Shown piece by piece: positions 23,931-32,760 of a DNA stretch of 64,000 nucleotides. Source of the stretch: Actinomycetota bacterium (GTDB lineage: Bacteria; Actinomycetota; Thermoleophilia; BMS3ABIN01); contig JAMCPM010000008.1 of assembly GCA_023382335.1 (NCBI GenBank), positions 1-64,000 of the forward strand, given 5' to 3'. The position numbers were made by a program, and so were the translations under genes. Under the pieces are notes generated by a model. It was given only the letters and a program-made list of their open reading frames with translations, was not told where the DNA came from and searched no databases. Position 1 is the stretch's first letter, and each line of letters opens with the position of its first letter.

Positions 23931-24838
23931 TTTTAGGGACACATTACTTAATTGCCAGTTTTAGGGACACATAACGTCTTGGGACCGGTTTTCTGTTTTC
24001 GCAGCGAACGCCCCAGTTCGGCCTCCAGCTCCCGAACGAAGCTGTCTCCGCCAAGGGGCCTTCCGGAACGCTCGTGCTTTTTGAAGATTTCCGCGTCGGA
24101 GGGTTCAATCCCTTCCCCGATGAAACGTTTCCAGTCTGCGATCATCGATGGGAGCCTCGCCCCGGCGACCAGCCTGTCCTTCTTCCCGAACATATTGGCC
24201 GCGGCGCTGCTCCAGGGATATTCTTCGGGTCGCTTGGCCAGACCTGCGCGCAACGGATTCAATTCGATGTACCTGCCGGCAAGCAGCAAGTGGGCGTCGT
24301 CCATGGGGAACGAGAAGTACCGGCCCTGCCACAGATATCCCTGCCAGCCCTCGCGCCGATTGACGCGCAGCGTGTAGCGACGGTGGGTTTCCCTGAGGGT
24401 GAGGGTCAGACCTGGAGCCGTATCAGGCACGGCGATCAGATGGACGTGGTTGGGCATGAGGCAATATGCCCAGATTTCAACGGCGAAGCGATCGCACCAC
24501 TCCGCCAGCAATTCAATGTATGCCCGATAGTCTCCGCTGTTAAAGAACGTCCGCTGCTTGCGATTTCCGCGTTGCGTAACGTGATGTGGCACTCCGGGCG
24601 CAACCACCCGCGCGATTCTTGGCATGACATTAGCTTATATTCCGTTTCTAAATACATGTCAATCAGAATCGGCTGACGCCAGAAATCACTTGCCGCATTT
24701 TGGAACAAAAAAAAGCAGCCGGTGTAGCTGCCCGATCAACCTATCCCTGAAATCGCCAATTAGTTAATGTGTCCCCAAAACTGGCAATTAAGTAATGTGT
24801 CCCTAAAACTATGAATTTAGTTATGTGTCCCCAAAACT
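23931..24838. mobile_element. REP/RAYT unit bounded by long inverted repeats
   Basis: The left copy (23931-23974) contains TTTTAGGGACACATTAC, a spacer with AATTGCCAG and a second TTTTAGGGACACAT. The right copy (24763-24809) is its near-perfect inverse, with a further GTGTCCCCAAAAC box at 24825-24837. Together they enclose one Y1 transposase gene. The paired GGGACACA boxes are arranged like REP/REPIN sequences around a RAYT gene. The right copy runs into dxs and the left into the end of the transposase frame. The 137 bp between the transposase start and the right repeat show no other gene. Confidence 0.7.
23948..24625 (-). CDS. REP-associated tyrosine transposase (Y1_Tnp, RAYT)
   Basis: This 225-residue IS200-type HUH nuclease has a start typical of the group (MPRIARVVAPGVPHHVTQRG). 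The metal-binding HUH is LMPNHVHLI (about residues 57-65), a basic middle follows, and the catalytic Tyr is in AGRYIELNPLRAG (about 117-129). RAYTs nick single-stranded REP sequences and are usually domesticated, spreading REPs rather than moving themselves. The last codons (VPKTGN and stop) are written by the left inverted repeat. It is the only mobile gene in the backbone part of the window. Confidence 0.88.
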   Translation of the reverse strand: MPRIARVVAPGVPHHVTQRGNRKQRTFFNSGDYRAYIELLAEWCDRFAVEIWAYCLMPNHVHLIAVPDTAPGLTLTLRETHRRYTLRVNRREGWQGYLWQGRYFSFPMDDAHLLLAGRYIELNPLRAGLAKRPEEYPWSSAAANMFGKKDRLVAGARLPSMIADWKRFIGEGIEPSDAEIFKKHERSGRPLGGDSFVRELEAELGRSLRKQKTGPKTLCVPKTGN

Positions 24839-26887
24839 GTCCCCCTGATATTCGTCGCCGGAGACCTTGCGGCGGTCGGCGGAGATGATCTTCTTCTCCA
24901 GCAGCTTGCCGCCGACGTAGTCAGCCACCGCTTCCGGAGTCAGGCCGATGTCGCGCAGTAGTTGATTGCGGTTGCCGTGGCTGACGAAGCGGTCGGGCAC
25001 GGCGAAGCTCTTTATCGGGACCCCGGCCTCCTCGGCCAGCAGCTCCCGCACGGCGGCGCCAAAGCCTCCCTGGCGGGTGCCCTCCTCCACCGTGATCACC
25101 AGCTCATGCTCGGCCGCCAGTTCACGGATCAAGCTTTCATCAAGCGGCTTCAGAAAACGGGCGTTGACGACGGTGGGCCTGAGGCCGAAACGCTCGGCCA
25201 GCATCCGCGCCGCCCGGCGGCAGATGCCGACGCCGGTGCCCAGTCCCAGCAGCAGCGCCCCTTCGCCGCGGTCGATGACTTCTGCCTTCCCCACCGGCAG
25301 CAGCTCGAAGTTCTCAGGCATGGCCACGCCGCGCCCGGCCAGCCGCGGATAGCGGATCGCCGCCGGCCCGCCCAGCGACAGCGCCGTAAACAGCATGTTC
25401 TGCAGCTCGGCCTCGTCCCCGGGCGCCATTACCGTCATGCCCGGCACCAGGCTCAGATAGCCCAGGTCGAGGATGCCGTGATGCGTGGGTCCGTCGTCCC
25501 CCACAAGCCCTGCCCGGTCAAGGGCAAACACGACCGGAAGGTCCTGCAGGGCCACATCCTGGACCAGCAGGTCAAAGGCTCTCTGCAGGAAAGTGGAATA
25601 GATCGCCACCACCGGCTTGAAGCCGCCGATGGCAAGCCCGGCGGCGAAGGCCACCGCGTGCTCCTCGGCGATGCCGACGTCAAAGAAACGGTCGGGAAAG
25701 CTGCGCTCGAAATGGTAGAGCCCGGTGCCGCTGGACATGGCGGCGGTGATTGCCACGATCTTCTCGTCGTCGGCGGCCATCCGCGCCAGCCCCTGGCCGA
25801 AAGCCTCGGTGTAGGTGATGGGACCGGGCTTCTTGATCGCCTCGCCGGTGCTGATGCTGAAGGGCGCGATGCCGTGGAAGGTGTCGGGGCGCGCCTCAGC
25901 CGGCTCATAACCCTTACCCTTGGTGGTCTTGATGTGGATGAGCACCGGGCGCTCGATCTCCATCGCCGCCCTGATGCTCTTCCTTAAAGCCTTGACGTCA
26001 TGCCCGTCGACGATGCCGATGTAGGCGAAGCCCAGTTCCTCGAACAGCATTCCCGGCACCAGGAAAGCCTTCATGCTCTCCTTGAGCGAGCGTGAGGCGC
26101 CGCGGATCCCGGGGATCTTGTCGAGGCCGTGCTCGAGCTCCTCGCGCAGCTTGTAGAGTGTCGGATCGAGCCGCAGCTTGTGCAGATATTGTGAGATGGC
26201 GCCGACGTTGGGCTTGATCGACATCTCGTTGTCATTGAGGATGACGATCAGCGGCGTCTTCAGATGCCCGGCCTGGTTGAGTGCCTCGTAGGCGATGCCG
26301 CCGGTGAGGGCGCCGTCGCCGATGACGCAGGCGACGTGGCCGCCGGTGACTTCCTCCAAAACCTCTTTGCCGCCGTCGACCTCGAGCAGCGCCTCGGCCC
26401 CGGCAGCAACGGCATCGGCCGCCTCACCGTCCAGCGACTTGCCGCTTTCAACCGTGGCCTCCACCCCGGCCAGTTCGGCCTGCGCCGCCGCCAGCCGGAT
26501 GGCTTCCTGTATCCCCACTCCGTGGCTGATGGATGTAGAGCTGTGGCCGGTGCCGACGATGTCGTGCTCTGATTCGCTGCGGCTGGGGAATCCTGAAAGG
26601 CCGCCGTATTGCCTGATGGTATGGAAGCTGGCGGCGCGGCCGGTGATGATCTTGTGGGCGTAGCACTGGTGGCCTACGTCCCAGATGATCTTGTCCCGCG
26701 GGCTGTCGAGAACGCTGTGCAGCGCCAGGGTCAGCTCCACCACTCCCAGGCTGGGAGCCAGATGGCCGCCGACCTTGGAGACGGCGCCGATCATGAACTC
26801 GCGGATCTCGTCGGCGAGCACCTGCAGCTCGCGGTCGTTGAAACGCTGGAGATCGGAAGGGGAATGGATTTGCTCTAGAAGAGACAC
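24821..26887 (-). CDS. dxs: 1-deoxy-D-xylulose-5-phosphate synthase with a central insertion
   Basis: This 688-residue thiamine-diphosphate enzyme makes the first intermediate of the MEP isoprenoid pathway from pyruvate and glyceraldehyde 3-phosphate. Visible motifs are WDVGHQCYAHK (70-80), GHSSTSIS (114-121), the thiamine-binding GDGALTGG (190-197) to NDNEMSI, and the catalytic Glu in AEEHAVAFAAGLA. Between residues 131 and 182 there is an Ala/Glu/Gly-rich insertion of roughly 45 residues not seen in typical DXS. The C-terminal residues DSFGDT and the stop lie in the REP repeat, so the tail has been replaced. It follows the prenyl synthase gene by 3 bp, forming an isoprenoid operon. Confidence 0.93.
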   Translation of the reverse strand: MSLLEQIHSPSDLQRFNDRELQVLADEIREFMIGAVSKVGGHLAPSLGVVELTLALHSVLDSPRDKIIWDVGHQCYAHKIITGRAASFHTIRQYGGLSGFPSRSESEHDIVGTGHSSTSISHGVGIQEAIRLAAAQAELAGVEATVESGKSLDGEAADAVAAGAEALLEVDGGKEVLEEVTGGHVACVIGDGALTGGIAYEALNQAGHLKTPLIVILNDNEMSIKPNVGAISQYLHKLRLDPTLYKLREELEHGLDKIPGIRGASRSLKESMKAFLVPGMLFEELGFAYIGIVDGHDVKALRKSIRAAMEIERPVLIHIKTTKGKGYEPAEARPDTFHGIAPFSISTGEAIKKPGPITYTEAFGQGLARMAADDEKIVAITAAMSSGTGLYHFERSFPDRFFDVGIAEEHAVAFAAGLAIGGFKPVVAIYSTFLQRAFDLLVQDVALQDLPVVFALDRAGLVGDDGPTHHGILDLGYLSLVPGMTVMAPGDEAELQNMLFTALSLGGPAAIRYPRLAGRGVAMPENFELLPVGKAEVIDRGEGALLLGLGTGVGICRRAARMLAERFGLRPTVVNARFLKPLDESLIRELAAEHELVITVEEGTRQGGFGAAVRELLAEEAGVPIKSFAVPDRFVSHGNRNQLLRDIGLTPEAVADYVGGKLLEKKIISADRRKVSGDEYQGDSFGDT

Positions 26888-26890
26888 GGG

Positions 26891-27793
26891 CTATTGGCGG
26901 CGTTCGTAGATGTAGTTGGCGATCCCGGCAAGGGCGTCGGTTTTTCCTCCTACCCGGCTGAGGGCCGAAAGGGCCCTTTCCCGGGATTCGAGCGCCAGGC
27001 GCTCCGCTGATTCCAGTCCGAAGACGCTGACATAAGTGTGGCGCTCGAGCCTGGCGTCGGTGCCGGCCTGCTTGCCTAAAAGCGCCGTTTCACCAACGAC
27101 ATCCAAAATATCGTCTTTTATCTGGAATAGCAATCCTAGCTCGGCCGCAAAACGGCGAAGATTTGTTAACTCTTTTTCCGGCGCCTGCGCCAGCAGGCCG
27201 CCGCAATGGACGCAGGCCATGATCAGGCGCCCGGTCTTGAGCGAATGCAGAAGCCTGATATCGTCGGCGGTTTCGCCTGCGGTTCCGGACACGTCGAGGT
27301 ACTGGCCGCCGACCATGCCTTTGACCCCGGTGGCGATGGCGATCTCCTTGATCACCTCGAGCAGCACGGCCGGCCCGGCTTCCTGCCGCTCGCAGATGAG
27401 GCGGAGAGCCTCCGAGAAGAGCGCATCCCCGGCCAGGATGGCTACGCTCTCGCCGTACTTGATGTGACTGGTGGGCTGCCCCCGGCGCAGGTCGTCGTCG
27501 TCGAAAGCCGGCAGATCGTCGTGGATCAGGGAATAGGTGTGGATCATCTCCAGCGCCGCGGCGGTCGGCAGCAACCCGGCCGGTTCGCGGCCGAAGGCGG
27601 CCGCGGCGGCCAAGAGCAGCACCGGCCGGACGCGCTTGCCTCCCGCCAGCAGAGAATACTGCATGGCATCTGCCAGCGGCGAGATGACCGCGTCCTCGCC
27701 GTAGGCAAGTCCGCTCAGGTAATCATCCACCAGGCATGTCAGTTCGTCGGGATAGCTCAAGGCAGAATTCCTGTCAGTTCGTCGGGGTAGCAC
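26891..27793 (-). CDS. ispA: Polyprenyl (farnesyl/geranylgeranyl) diphosphate synthase
   Basis: This trans-isoprenyl diphosphate synthase of about 300 residues has the first Asp-rich motif DDLPAFDDDD (93-102) and the second FQIKDDILDV (about 218-227), plus GGKRVRP for diphosphate binding. Residues before the first motif include two aromatic/bulky positions (HTYSLIH), which limit product length to about C15-C20. It precedes dxs. The first 20 residues contain a tandem duplication at DNA level (20-bp units at 27737 and 27772, 35 bp apart), so the true start may be the later one. Exact chain length cannot be decided here. Confidence 0.88.
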   Translation of the reverse strand: MLPRRTDRNSALSYPDELTCLVDDYLSGLAYGEDAVISPLADAMQYSLLAGGKRVRPVLLLAAAAAFGREPAGLLPTAAALEMIHTYSLIHDDLPAFDDDDLRRGQPTSHIKYGESVAILAGDALFSEALRLICERQEAGPAVLLEVIKEIAIATGVKGMVGGQYLDVSGTAGETADDIRLLHSLKTGRLIMACVHCGGLLAQAPEKELTNLRRFAAELGLLFQIKDDILDVVGETALLGKQAGTDARLERHTYVSVFGLESAERLALESRERALSALSRVGGKTDALAGIANYIYERRQ

Positions 27794-27808
27794 AAAACCG
27801 GCGTCCCG

Positions 27809-28096
27809 TCAGATTCCCGGGATGGGGTCCTGCTCCTGCTCGTCTTCCCCGGAGCCGTAAACGACATCCTGGACCACCCGGTCGAGCTTCTGGCTGCTCT
27901 CCATCGCCAGTTCATTGGCTTCGGACAGCATCCGCACCGACTCTTCCCAGTCAGAATCCCCGGCTTCGAGCTTGCGGACGATCGTCTCCATGTATTCGAT
28001 GCTCTGGTTGAGGCTCTCGAGAGTCGACTCCAGCGCGCCGGTCAGCTCGTCGGCGCTCTCGCTGGAGATTTCCTCAATATTGTTCTCTTCATTCAT
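27809..28096 (-). CDS. xseB: Exodeoxyribonuclease VII small subunit
   Basis: This 95-residue acidic helical protein has the XseB core LNQSIEYMETIVRKLEAGD (about 29-47) and a second helix (MLSEANELAMESSQKLD). XseB multimers cap the XseA nuclease that degrades single-stranded DNA. The usual partner xseA is not in this window; nusB precedes and ispA follows, the normal neighbourhood apart from the missing xseA. A long acidic tail follows the core. Confidence 0.85.
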   Translation of the reverse strand: MNEENNIEEISSESADELTGALESTLESLNQSIEYMETIVRKLEAGDSDWEESVRMLSEANELAMESSQKLDRVVQDVVYGSGEDEQEQDPIPGI

Positions 28097-28105
28097 GGAA
28101 ACTCC

Positions 28106-28525
28106 TCACTTTTCCGCGCCCTCTTTGCCGGCAATACTGCCGAGGACGCCGTTTACCAGGGCGCCAGCTTCGTGTGAGCAGAAGCGTTTGGCGAGTTCCA
28201 CCGCCTCGTCGATGCTGACCTCGGCGGGAATGTCGTCCCGGAAACGCAGCTCGTAAATGGCAAGCCGCATGATGTTGCGCTCGAGGGCGGCCAGACGGTG
28301 GGCCGGCCAGCCTTCAGCCGATTCATCGATCAGCCCGTCGATCTCTTCCCGTCGGGAAAGGACCCCTTCCACTTCCTCGCGCGTGAAGGCATCGAGCTCG
28401 CGGCCCTCGTCTTTCTCGAGGTTATTATACAACTCCGCCACCGGGTTCCCGGTCAGGTCGTGCTGATACAGCAGCACCATGGCGTCACGGCGGGCCTGCC
28501 GTCTTGATGTCGATGGAGGGTTCAT
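28106..28525 (-). CDS. nusB: Transcription antitermination protein NusB
   Basis: About 139 residues from the ATG at 28525; a TTG 24 bp upstream (28549) in the same frame is an alternative. The all-helical NusB fold is recognisable from SRRQARRDAMVLLYQHDLTG, RNIMRLAIYELRFRDDIPAEVSIDEAVELAKRF (in part) and the final VNGVLGSIA. With NusE (S10) it binds boxA RNA and prevents premature termination in rRNA operons. It is followed 9 bp later by xseB. Confidence 0.92.
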   Translation of the reverse strand: MNPPSTSRRQARRDAMVLLYQHDLTGNPVAELYNNLEKDEGRELDAFTREEVEGVLSRREEIDGLIDESAEGWPAHRLAALERNIMRLAIYELRFRDDIPAEVSIDEAVELAKRFCSHEAGALVNGVLGSIAGKEGAEK

Positions 28526-28570
28526 GGGGTCATCATGTCTTTCCCCCAAAAGATTAAAACTGAACCGCGG

Positions 28571-29920
28571 CTAGGGAGCCAGCAGCGCGGCATTTTCCTC
28601 GATGAAGGCCGTGGAGTACTCGCCCTTGAGGAACGCCGGCGCCTCCAGGATCCGGGCGCAGAGCTCTTTGTTGGTGGTCACGCCTTCGATGACGAACTCG
28701 TCGAGGGCCCTCAAGGCCCGGCGGACGGCCGCCGGCCGGTCGGAGTCCCAGACGATCAGCTTGGCCAGCAGGGAGTCGTAAAAAACAGGGATGGTGTATC
28801 CCTCGTAAAGATGCGAGTCCACGCGCACGCCGGGTCCCCCGGGGGGAATGTAGCGGCTGATGGTGCCGGTATTGGGCCGGAAATCGTTGGCCGGGTCCTC
28901 GGCGTTGATGCGCATCTCGATGGCGTGGCCGCGGGGCTGGATGACGCCGGTCATCGGCAGCAGGTCGCCGCGGGCGATGCGGATCTGCTCGCGGACGATG
29001 TCCACGCCGGTGACCATCTCGGACACCGGATGCTCGACCTGCACCCGCGTGTTCATCTCCATGAAGTAAAAGTTGAGGTCGTCGTCGACCAGGAATTCGA
29101 TGGTGCCGGCGTTGACGTAGCCGCAGGCGCGGCAGGCCGCCGTCGCGGCCTCGGCCAGCTTCTGCCGGGTCTCGTGGTCGAGCAGCGGCGAGGGCGATTC
29201 TTCGATCAGCTTCTGATGGCGGCGCTGTACCGAGCAGTCGCGCTCGCCCAGGGCCAGCACCGAGCCGGCCCTGTCGGCCAGCACCTGCACCTCGACGTGA
29301 TGGGGCCCGACGATGGCCTTCTCCAGATAGACGGCGCCGTCGCCGAAAGCGGTCTCAGCCTCGCTGCAGGCAGTGTTGAAAAGGTTGTCCATCTCCTCGG
29401 AGGAAGGAACGAGCCGCATGCCGCGGCCGCCGCCGCCGGCGGAAGCCTTGATCATGACCGGATAGCCGTATTCGGAAGCCAGTATCGCCGCCGCGGCGGA
29501 ATCGGCGACAGTGCCCTCGGAGCCGGGCACCACCGGGATACGCGCCTGCATCATCGTCTGCTTGGCCAGCGACTTGTCGCCCATGCGCCGCATTATCTCG
29601 GCGCTGGGGCCGATGAAGATCAGGTCGTTATCCTCGCAGGCCAGCACGAAATCGGGATTCTCCGCCAGGAATCCGTATCCCGGATGGATGGCGTCACAGC
29701 CGGTGATCTGGGCGGCGCCGATGATATGGGGGATCTTGAGGTAGCTCTCGCTGACGGGGCCGGGTCCGATGCAGACCTTCTCATCCGCCTCGATCACATG
29801 CATCGAGTCGGCGTCGGCCTCGGAGTAGACGGCGACGCAGGGAATGTCGAGTTCGTGGCAGGCGCGGATGACCCTGAGCGCGACTTCACCCCTGTTGGCT
29901 ATAAGGATCTTGGATATCAA
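28571..29920 (-). CDS. accC: Biotin carboxylase subunit
   Basis: This 449-residue ATP-grasp carboxylase has an N-terminal MISKILIANRGEVALRVIRA, the glycine-rich loop ASAGGGGRGMR near 166, catalytic EMNTRVQVEHPVSEMVTG and final INAEDP. It carboxylates biotin with bicarbonate and ATP. The preceding gene (30225-32063) supplies a carboxyltransferase and a biotinyl domain, so the pair more likely forms a two-subunit pyruvate carboxylase than acetyl-CoA carboxylase, though the subunit could serve both. About 300 bp of repeat-rich DNA separates the two genes. Confidence 0.92.
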   Translation of the reverse strand: MISKILIANRGEVALRVIRACHELDIPCVAVYSEADADSMHVIEADEKVCIGPGPVSESYLKIPHIIGAAQITGCDAIHPGYGFLAENPDFVLACEDNDLIFIGPSAEIMRRMGDKSLAKQTMMQARIPVVPGSEGTVADSAAAAILASEYGYPVMIKASAGGGGRGMRLVPSSEEMDNLFNTACSEAETAFGDGAVYLEKAIVGPHHVEVQVLADRAGSVLALGERDCSVQRRHQKLIEESPSPLLDHETRQKLAEAATAACRACGYVNAGTIEFLVDDDLNFYFMEMNTRVQVEHPVSEMVTGVDIVREQIRIARGDLLPMTGVIQPRGHAIEMRINAEDPANDFRPNTGTISRYIPPGGPGVRVDSHLYEGYTIPVFYDSLLAKLIVWDSDRPAAVRRALRALDEFVIEGVTTNKELCARILEAPAFLKGEYSTAFIEENAALLAP

Positions 29921-30224
29921 ATCTCGGAATTCCTGTCAATGACTGTGATTACGGGGCCGGGAAGATCCCGCTCCGCTTTTGCCTCGGGAAGAACCGCTCC
30001 GCGGAATCTTCCCGACCCCGGTTATCAGCATTCGACCTGCTATGGCTTCGCTACCGCACGCCGGGCATGCCCTCACGTGACTGGTGCCGGTTCAGGCCCG
30101 CATGCCGGGCATGTTGCCTTAAGCGAGACTGGTGAAGCAGGGCTAGATTGCACATGCCGGGAATGTTTCCCGAGCGGGACTGGCGAAGCCGTCCAAGCGA
30201 GGGGAACTTACCGGCATTGGCATT
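29921..30224. repeat. Repeat-rich spacer between the carboxylase genes
   Basis: Two structures fill this 304-bp gap. First, an imperfect long hairpin: GGGAAGATCCCGC near 29959 pairs with GCGGAATCTTCCC near 30011. Second, three degenerate units of about 45-50 bp begin near 30058, 30099 and 30151, each with a GCCGGGMATG box followed about 15-30 bp later by GACTGGYG. No protein frame is supported. The hairpin may terminate or stabilise the upstream transcript. Confidence 0.55.
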
Positions 30225-32063
30225 CTACGCCTCGACCTCAACCGGCTCGATGTACAGCAGCGACTGCCCATACTCGACCGGCTTGGCATTCTCAACGCAG
30301 ACGCGCCTGACGATGCCGTCGATCTCACAGGTGACCTCGTTCATCAACTTCATGGCTTCGAGGATGCAGAGCGTCTGGCCGATCTTGACCGTGTCGCCTT
30401 CCTCCACGAAGGGATCGCTGGTGGGCGAAGCCGCCCGGTAAAAAGTTCCCACCATGGGTGACTTGACCACATGGTAATTGTTGGCTTCTTCCTCCGCCGC
30501 CGCAGCTGCAGCCGCCCCTGCGGCCGACGCTGCGGTCCCCGCTTCCGCCGGCGCCGCCTCGGCGCTCTTGCGGACGGTTATCCTGGTGTCGCCTTCCTCG
30601 ATGGTGATCTCCGCGATCGAGGATTCCTCGACGGCGGTAATGAGCTCCTTGATCCGGTCTACATCCATCTCAACCCCACTTGCTGCCTCCGTTTCCTGTA
30701 TCTGAAACACGTCCTCCTCCACCCGGTGCTGCCGCTTCTCCAGGAAGGTGCGTCCCGTCGCCGGGAAGAGCGCGTAAGTGAGCACATCCTCCTCGTTGTG
30801 GGCCAGGGCGCCGATCTCCTCGGCGAACTTCTCCACGGTCTCATCAAGCAGGTCCGCCGGCCTGACGATCATCGGCTGCTCGTCACCGAGCACCTTGTGC
30901 ATGACGTCGGGATTGATCGGTCCCGGCGCCTTGCCGTAACGGCCGCGCAGGTAAGACTTCATCTCGTCAGGAACGACCTGCCAGCGTTTTCCCGAAAGCA
31001 CGTTGAGCACCGCCTGGGTGCCGACGATCTGGCTCATCGGCGTCACCAGCGGCGGGTAGCCGACTTCGGCGCGCACGATGGGTATCTCCTCCAGCACCTC
31101 CGGCAGCCGGTCGAGCGCATTCTGCTCCGACAGCTGGCTCTCCAGGTTGGAGATCATGCCGCCCGGCACCTGGTGCGAGTAAACCTGCATATGGGTCAGG
31201 GAGGTGACGCCACGCTTGTACTCGCCACGGATACGCACGCCTTCCCAATATTTGGCGATCTCAAAAAGTTTGCCTAGCTCGAGGCCCGTGTCGTATGGCG
31301 TTCCCGTCAGCGCGCTGACGACCATCTCCGTAGCCGGGTTCGAGGCTCCGAATGCCAGCGGCACGGTGGCGGAGTCGATGATGTCGACGCCGGCCTCGAT
31401 CGATTTCAGATAGGTCATCGGGGCCAGGCCGCCGATGTAGTGGCAGTGCAGCTCCAGCGGCAGGTCGATCTCTTCCTTGATGCGGCGCACCAGCTGCTCG
31501 CCGTGATAAGGCGACAGCAGCGCCGCCATGTCCTTGATGCACAGCGAATCGGCGCCCATGTCGGCAAAGATGTGGGCGACTTCCATGTAATGGTCGATCG
31601 TGTGCACCGGGCTGATGGTGTAGGAGATGGCTCCCTGGAAATGCTTGCCGGCTTCCTTGATGGCCTCGGCCGCCACCTCGACGTTGCGGGTGTCGTTCAA
31701 AGCGTCGAAGACGCGGAAGATGTCGACGCCGCTCTCGGCCGAGCGCGCCACGAAGCGGCGGACGATATCGTCGCCGTAATGGCGGTAGCCGACAAGGTTC
31801 TGTCCGCGCAGGAGCATCTGCAGGGGAGTCTTGGGGCAATGCTGCTTGATCGTCCGCAGCCGCTCCCAGGGATCCTCGTCCAGGAAGCGGATGCAGCTGT
31901 CGAAAGTGGCTCCGCCCCAGACCTCCAGGGAATAAAAACCGATATCGTCCATCGCCGACAGGATCGGCAGCATCTCGCTGGTGCGCATGCGCGTCGCCCA
32001 GAGGGACTGATGGCCGTCCCTGAGGGTGGTATCGGTGATGAGAATGCGGCGAGCCTTGGCCAT
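30225..32063 (-). CDS. Pyruvate/oxaloacetate carboxyltransferase with C-terminal biotinyl domain
   Basis: This 612-residue protein has an HMGL-like TIM barrel ([18 protein letters not shown] at 10-27, catalytic Lys in [10 protein letters not shown], metal ligands in ELHCHYIGG) and a conserved carboxylase domain. An Ala-rich flexible linker (about 505-535) and a biotinyl domain with EAMKLMNEV near 580 follow. This is the PycB/OadA architecture. No membrane decarboxylase subunits (OadB, OadG) are nearby and biotin carboxylase follows, so an anaplerotic pyruvate carboxylase is favoured over a sodium pump. Confidence 0.88.
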   Translation of the reverse strand: MAKARRILITDTTLRDGHQSLWATRMRTSEMLPILSAMDDIGFYSLEVWGGATFDSCIRFLDEDPWERLRTIKQHCPKTPLQMLLRGQNLVGYRHYGDDIVRRFVARSAESGVDIFRVFDALNDTRNVEVAAEAIKEAGKHFQGAISYTISPVHTIDHYMEVAHIFADMGADSLCIKDMAALLSPYHGEQLVRRIKEEIDLPLELHCHYIGGLAPMTYLKSIEAGVDIIDSATVPLAFGASNPATEMVVSALTGTPYDTGLELGKLFEIAKYWEGVRIRGEYKRGVTSLTHMQVYSHQVPGGMISNLESQLSEQNALDRLPEVLEEIPIVRAEVGYPPLVTPMSQIVGTQAVLNVLSGKRWQVVPDEMKSYLRGRYGKAPGPINPDVMHKVLGDEQPMIVRPADLLDETVEKFAEEIGALAHNEEDVLTYALFPATGRTFLEKRQHRVEEDVFQIQETEAASGVEMDVDRIKELITAVEESSIAEITIEEGDTRITVRKSAEAAPAEAGTAASAAGAAAAAAAEEEANNYHVVKSPMVGTFYRAASPTSDPFVEEGDTVKIGQTLCILEAMKLMNEVTCEIDGIVRRVCVENAKPVEYGQSLLYIEPVEVEA

Positions 32064-32075
32064 ATGGATGCTAGC

Positions 32076-32633
32076 CTAAACCCTTTCTACATAGTTGCCG
32101 GTGCGGGTGTCGATCTTGAGGCGGTCGCCGTTCTTGACGAAAAGCGGCACGTTGACCGTGGCTCCGGTCTCCAGCGTCGCCGGCTTATTGCCGCCGCTGA
32201 CGGTGTCGCCCTTGACGCCCGGCTGGGTGTCGGTCACTTCCAGCTCCACGAACATCGGCGGCTCGATCTGGGCCGGCTTGCCGTCGATCAGCTGGACCTC
32301 GACCTCCATATTGTCCTGGATGTACTGCAGGCGGTCGCCCGCAAGCGCCGGGGGCAGCGACAGCTGCTCGTAGTTCTCGTTGTCCATCAGCACGATCTCG
32401 TCGGGAGTCGCGTACAGGAATTGCATCTTCTTGGCCTCGACGCGAACACGGCGGAACTTGTCCACCGGCCGGAAGGTCCGGTCGATGACGGCGCCGGTCT
32501 CGATGTTCTTGAGCTTTGTGCGCACGAAGGCGCCGCCCTTGCCGGGCTTGACATGCTGGAACTCCACGATCGTGAATATCTGGCCCTCGACCTCGATGGC
32601 CATGCCGTTCCTAAAGTCGCTGGTTGAAACCAA
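32076..32633 (-). CDS. efp: Elongation factor P
   Basis: This 185-residue protein has the three beta-barrel domains of EF-P. The loop that enters the peptidyl-transferase centre reads KPGKGGAF with Lys32 at the tip, so a lysine-modifying pathway or unmodified lysine is expected rather than the arginine (rhamnosyl) type. EF-P rescues ribosomes stalled at proline runs, and several neighbours here (PilM, the 37127 protein) are proline-rich. It lies 12 bp upstream of the carboxyltransferase gene and downstream of the peptidase gene. Confidence 0.95.
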   Translation of the reverse strand: MVSTSDFRNGMAIEVEGQIFTIVEFQHVKPGKGGAFVRTKLKNIETGAVIDRTFRPVDKFRRVRVEAKKMQFLYATPDEIVLMDNENYEQLSLPPALAGDRLQYIQDNMEVEVQLIDGKPAQIEPPMFVELEVTDTQPGVKGDTVSGGNKPATLETGATVNVPLFVKNGDRLKIDTRTGNYVERV

Positions 32634-32760
32634 GATTCCTCCGAAGGGTCAAGAAGACTGCACAAACAGGGGCAAGAGGGAATTTTACACTATTAGACCT
32701 GATTAAGGGAAGAACCGGGATCCGGGCCTCGTGCAGCCTCAGGGTCGGGGCGGCGCCGTT

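Noticed and set aside
24962-25987. 341-codon open frame on the plus strand
   Set aside because: It is antisense to dxs, which has all catalytic motifs in the other strand; there is no independent support.
28535-30310. 591-codon open frame on the plus strand
   Set aside because: It is antisense to accC. His/Gly/Asp-rich composition is typical of a mirrored GC-rich gene, and it has no ribosome-binding site.
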